Origin: an uncultured Clostridia bacterium
GTDB lineage: Bacteria; Bacillota; Clostridia; Christensenellales; Borkfalkiaceae
Reading direction: 5' to 3'
DNA length: 9,128 nucleotides
Assembly (NCBI GenBank): GCA_947629875.1
Contig: CANRFK010000049.1
Coordinates: 1 to 9,128 of the forward strand
Made by a program: the position numbers and the translations under genes. How positions within the stretch are numbered: position 1 is the stretch's first letter; each line of letters begins with the position of its first letter. A model generated the notes under the pieces. It had not been told where the DNA came from. It ran no database searches and worked only from the letters and a program-made list of their open reading frames with translations. Below, piece after piece: positions 6,493 to 9,128 of this stretch.

Positions 6493-7065
6493 TCACTGGT
6501 TATTTTTTTCTTTTCTGATGATGCCGAGAATCTCCTCGGCCGCGCGGGGGACTTCGTCGTTGAGGACGATATAGTCGAACTTATCCGCCTGTTTGTATTC
6601 GAATTTCACGCGCTCCCTGCGCGCCGCGAGCTGTTCCTCGCTCTCCGAACCCCTGCGGTGCAGGCGGTTTTCGAGCTCTTCGAGCGACGGCGGCATGATG
6701 AAGATGTTGATGACCTTGCGCGTACGCCCGAAATATTCCTTTGCCTTGAAGGCGCCCACGACGTCGATCTCCAAAATGACCGCCTTATCTTCATCGGCGC
6801 GCTTTTGCACGTAGTCGATGAGGGTGCCGTAGTAGTTGCCGAAGTGCTCGTCGTACTCCAAAAATTCGCCGTTTTGAAGTTTCCGCCTGAATTCTTCATG
6901 TGTGATGAAGAAGTAGTGCACGCCGTGTTTCTCTCCGGGACGGGGTGCGCGCGTCGTGCAAGAGACGGAGAGCGCGAGCGTGGGGTCGCGTGCCATGAGT
7001 TCACTTACGATTGTGCCCTTGCCGACGCCGGAAGGTCCCGAAATACAGAAAATGACGCCCTTCAT
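6493..7065 (-). CDS. gmk: Guanylate kinase
   Basis: Phosphorylates GMP to GDP with ATP; needed for GTP and dGTP supply and for recycling (p)ppGpp-related nucleotides. It is 190 aa, typical. The P-loop is GPSGVGKGT (10-18). The GMP-binding segment SCTTRAPRPGE (35-45) carries S35, R39 and R42, and FLEYDEHFGNYYGT (68-81) supplies E70 and Y79. The arginine-rich lid RLHRRGSESEEQLAARR covers about 134-150. The ATG lies 3 nt after the yicC stop, with GGAG inside the last yicC codons. The remA gene that sits between yicC and gmk in B. subtilis is not present. Confidence 0.97.
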   Translation of the reverse strand: MKGVIFCISGPSGVGKGTIVSELMARDPTLALSVSCTTRAPRPGEKHGVHYFFITHEEFRRKLQNGEFLEYDEHFGNYYGTLIDYVQKRADEDKAVILEIDVVGAFKAKEYFGRTRKVINIFIMPPSLEELENRLHRRGSESEEQLAARRERVKFEYKQADKFDYIVLNDEVPRAAEEILGIIRKEKNNQ

Positions 7066-7068
7066 CGG

Positions 7069-7944
7069 TTACTCCAAATTTTGCACCTGCTCGCGCACCT
7101 TCTCGATCTCGTTCTTCATTTCGAGGGCGGCGGCGGTGACCTCTTTATCGTTGGATTTGCTGCAAATCGTATTGCACTCGCGGTTGAATTCCTGAATGAG
7201 GAAATCGAGCTTTCTGCCGACGGGCTCGCGGCTCTCCGCGATGGAATAAAATTCTTTGATGTGCGAAGAAAGGCGGGTGAGCTCTTCATCGATGTTGCAC
7301 TTATCGGCGAAGATGGCGGCCTCCGTTAAAATTCTCGTCTCATCCACTTTTCCGCCGACGTACTCCGCGACGCGCTCGGCGATCTTCTTTGCGTACTCGG
7401 TTGCAACGAAGGGCGCGCGGGCGGCGATTTTTTCGCGCAATTCTGAAATCGTTTGGACGCGGGAGACGAGGTCGGCTTTGAGCCGTTCGCCCTCTTCGCG
7501 GCGCATGGTTGCGAGCGCTTCGAGCGCCGATTTCAACGCCTCATCCAAGGCGTGGACGAGCGTTTCGTCCGCACCCGCGGTCTCCTCCGTTTTGACGACT
7601 TCGGGAAGGCGCAGAAGGAAGGAGAGGCTCAAATCATCGTGCAAAGAGGGAAACTCGCGGCGGAGCGCTTTTGCCGCTTCCACGTAGGCGCGGGCGGCCT
7701 CTAAATCGGTGAAAACTTCCTTCTCTTTGGGGCGGCGGTCGGTGTACGAGACGAACACATCGAGGTGCCCTCTCGAAATTTTTTCCTTTGCCGCCTTGCG
7801 GATGTGTTCTTCGAGGGAGAGAAAGATGCGCGGGCACTTGACGGCGAGGTCGAAGTAGCGGTTGTTGACCGAGCGGACTTCGACGACGAGCTCCAAGCCC
7901 TCCTCCCGATATTCGCCTTTGCCGTAACCCGTCATGCTGTACAT
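7069..7944 (-). CDS. yicC: YicC/YloC family endoribonuclease
   Basis: Member of the YicC family; the E. coli protein is described as an endoribonuclease that affects small-RNA stability, and the B. subtilis homologue is YloC. It is 291 aa, full length. It has the N-terminal signature MTGYG (4-8) and RSVNNRYFD (24-32), then the C-terminal domain (formerly DUF1732) with DKCNIDEELTRLSSHIKEF (214-232), GRKLDFLIQEFNRE (243-256) and a closing NTICSKS. Residues 130-190 are helix-rich and probably coiled. The start is M1 (7944), since AGAGGG lies 6 nt ahead; M4 would be too far from it. It is the first gene after a strong promoter and therefore the first gene of the operon. The activity in this organism is inferred from the family. 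Confidence 0.93.
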   Translation of the reverse strand: MYSMTGYGKGEYREEGLELVVEVRSVNNRYFDLAVKCPRIFLSLEEHIRKAAKEKISRGHLDVFVSYTDRRPKEKEVFTDLEAARAYVEAAKALRREFPSLHDDLSLSFLLRLPEVVKTEETAGADETLVHALDEALKSALEALATMRREEGERLKADLVSRVQTISELREKIAARAPFVATEYAKKIAERVAEYVGGKVDETRILTEAAIFADKCNIDEELTRLSSHIKEFYSIAESREPVGRKLDFLIQEFNRECNTICSKSNDKEVTAAALEMKNEIEKVREQVQNLE

Positions 7945-7973
7945 CTCGTTCCCTCTCTTTTCCGCTTTGTTGT

Positions 7974-8003
7974 ATTATATCACACGCGCATGCGCCTTGG
8001 CAA
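7974..8003 (-). promoter_or_regulatory. Sigma-A promoter for the yicC operon
   Basis: On the minus strand: -35 TTGCCA (7998-8003), an 18-bp spacer, and a perfect -10 TATAAT (7974-7979), preceded by TG one base upstream (extended -10). The expected start of transcription is near 7967, giving a leader of about 20 nt that carries the AGAGGG ribosome site for yicC. The spacer holds a perfect 10-bp palindrome, GCGCATGCGC (7986-7995). A looser inverted repeat, AAGTT-N7-AACTT (8002-8018), overlaps the -35 edge. Either could be an operator, but no known regulator site was recognised. Confidence 0.85.
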
Positions 8004-8056
8004 GTTTTTTACGAACTTTTTTCACGCACGTGTGCGCGCGATATTTTGTTCTCCTT

Positions 8057-8122
8057 TTGTCCTCCCCCGCCCGCGCGCCATTCCCCCTATAGGGGGAATG
8101 GCGCGCGGGCGGGGGAGGACAA
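8057..8122. repeat. Perfect 66-bp palindrome
   Basis: The two 33-bp arms (8057-8089 and 8090-8122) are exact reverse complements with no spacer; the centre is TATA (8088-8091). The arms are very GC-rich. On the plus strand the right arm is followed by seven T (8123-8129), so the element has the form of an intrinsic terminator for plus-strand transcripts, whereas both flanking genes are read from the minus strand. On the minus strand the hairpin is followed by AAAAGGAG, without a U-tract, but it is the only strong stem-loop downstream of ligA. Part of its core (TTCCCCC...GGGGGAA) resembles the first hairpin of the repeat at 190-240. Confidence 0.9.
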
Positions 8123-8206
8123 TTTTTTTCTGCCGCCCCTCTGTTTTTTCTCTCCGAACGCTTCCCCTCATTTCTTCCGCATGAATTTTTCAAGGGAAGT
8201 GCGGGG

Positions 8207-9128
8207 TCACGGGTTCTCGCCGAGAAGCGCAAGGAACTCCTCTTCACCGATAATTCTGACGCCCGCCTTTTGCGCCTTTTCGAGTTTGCTGCCCGCCTTC
8301 TCGCCCGCGACGACGAGCGTCGTTTTGGACGTGACCGAAGTTGCCGCCGTGCCGCCGAGATCTTCGATTTTCTTCTGTGCCTCGGGGCGGGACATACTCT
8401 GCAAACTTCCCGTGAGGACGACGACTTCTCCCGCGAAGGCGCCCTCCCGCTTTTTCTCCTTGACAAAGGGCGTGACACCGAGAGATACGAGCCGCGCAAG
8501 TTCCCTTTTGTTTTCCTCGTCCGCGAAGTAGGAGAGGATGCTGTTTGCCGTTGCCTCGCCGATATCCTCGAGGGCGACGAGCTCCTCGAAGGTGAGGGCT
8601 GCGACCGCCTCGACGCTGCCGAATTCGGCAAGGTCGCGCGCGGCGACGCGGCCGATCTGGCCGATGCCGATGGCGTACAAAAATTTATCGAGCGGGATAT
8701 GTTTGCTGTTCTCGATTGCGCTCAATAAATTGGAAATTTTTTTCTCCTTGAAGCCCTCCAAACCCTCAAAACTTTGCTTATTTAAGGTGTAGAGATCGGA
8801 GAAATTGCGCACCCCTCTCTGCTCGTAGAGAAGGGTGAGGGTCGCCTCACTCATGCCCTCAACATCCGCCGCGTTCTTGGAGCAGTAGTGCGTGAGTTTT
8901 TGCACGACGCGGGGCGGGCAGTTCTCGTTGGTGCAGAAGAGGTTTGCGCCGACCTCTGCAACTGCCGCGCCGCAGAAGGGACAGGTGGTAGGCTTTTGGA
9001 CAGGGACGCTCCCCTCGGTGTGCTCGACGGCGGCGAGGATCTCGGGAATGACCTCGTTGGAGCGGCGCACGAGGACGCGGGAGCCCACCTTGACATCCTT
9101 GCGGGTGAGATCGCCGAAGTTGTTGAGG
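8207..9128 (-). CDS. ligA: NAD-dependent DNA ligase, C-terminal part
   Basis: Seals nicks in duplex DNA during replication and repair using NAD+. The window holds the last 306 residues, and the frame is open through the right edge, so the adenylation domain with its catalytic Lys lies outside. Visible in order: the end of the OB-fold (RVLVRRSNEVIPEIL, about 17-31 of the window fragment), a Cys4 zinc finger (C49, C52, C65, C70), the helix-hairpin-helix domain (about 85-200, including FLYAIGIGQIGRVAA) and a BRCT domain (about 229-306, VVVLTGSL through the C-terminal Trp-less end). An internal GTG at 9088 is not the start, because coding homology continues upstream of it (NNFGDLTRKDVKVGS). The gene ends 262 bp before yicC and is probably a separate transcription unit. 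In B. subtilis ligA is not next to yicC. Confidence 0.97.
   Translation of the reverse strand, partial: LNNFGDLTRKDVKVGSRVLVRRSNEVIPEILAAVEHTEGSVPVQKPTTCPFCGAAVAEVGANLFCTNENCPPRVVQKLTHYCSKNAADVEGMSEATLTLLYEQRGVRNFSDLYTLNKQSFEGLEGFKEKKISNLLSAIENSKHIPLDKFLYAIGIGQIGRVAARDLAEFGSVEAVAALTFEELVALEDIGEATANSILSYFADEENKRELARLVSLGVTPFVKEKKREGAFAGEVVVLTGSLQSMSRPEAQKKIEDLGGTAATSVTSKTTLVVAGEKAGSKLEKAQKAGVRIIGEEEFLALLGENP

Noticed and set aside
7975..8631. Open frames on both strands (7975-8631 minus, 8046-8531 plus) over the ligA-yicC gap
   Set aside because: Both translate the palindrome, and because it is self-complementary both give the same short peptide there (PPPARHSPYRGNGARAGED). They overlap ligA out of frame or in antisense; not genes.
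1..9128. CRISPR array, tRNA, rRNA, insertion sequence or phage genes
   Set aside because: No regularly spaced direct repeats, no cloverleaf-like stretch with a TΨC-type arm, no rRNA-like region and no transposase, integrase or phage protein in any frame.

Overview
The window is a stretch of ordinary chromosomal DNA from a member of the Bacillota, most likely an uncultured, fairly GC-rich Clostridia. The main reason is gene order. Nine consecutive genes, all on the minus strand, follow the classical Gram-positive order yicC(yloC)-gmk-rpoZ-priA-def-fmt-rsmB-rlmN-rpe, with a ligA gene upstream. The order, the purine-rich Shine-Dalgarno sequences and the clean sigma-A promoter all agree. Placement below class level would be a guess.

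Layout in the direction of transcription (high to low coordinates): the 3' part of ligA (NAD-dependent DNA ligase) enters from the right edge and stops at 8207. A 262-bp gap follows with a perfect 66-bp palindrome (8057-8122) and a strong promoter (7974-8003). That promoter starts a tight operon: yicC (RNase family), gmk (guanylate kinase), rpoZ (RNA polymerase omega), priA (replication restart helicase), def and fmt (N-formyl-methionine removal and addition), rsmB (16S rRNA m5C methyltransferase) and rlmN (23S rRNA/tRNA m2A methyltransferase). Spacings are about 9 nt or less, or the genes overlap, except at rpoZ-priA, where a 31-bp gap holds a terminator-like hairpin. A 277-bp gap with a GC-rich repeat and several hairpins separates rlmN from rpe (ribulose-phosphate 3-epimerase), which runs off the left edge.

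The operon joins nucleotide supply and RNA polymerase assembly (gmk, rpoZ), replication restart (priA), the start and early processing of translation (fmt, def) and ribosome RNA modification (rsmB, rlmN). All catalytic motifs checked are intact, and no gene in the window looks broken.

Compared with Bacillus subtilis the cluster lacks remA (between yicC and gmk), coaBC (between rpoZ and priA) and prpC-prkC-rsgA (between rlmN and rpe). Two of these three junctions (rpoZ-priA and rlmN-rpe) carry hairpin-rich DNA instead. I found no defence system, mobile gene, CRISPR array, tRNA or rRNA, and no convincing new protein system. The points worth a second look are the intergenic repeats and palindromes, the hairpin before priA, and the gene losses from a conserved operon.
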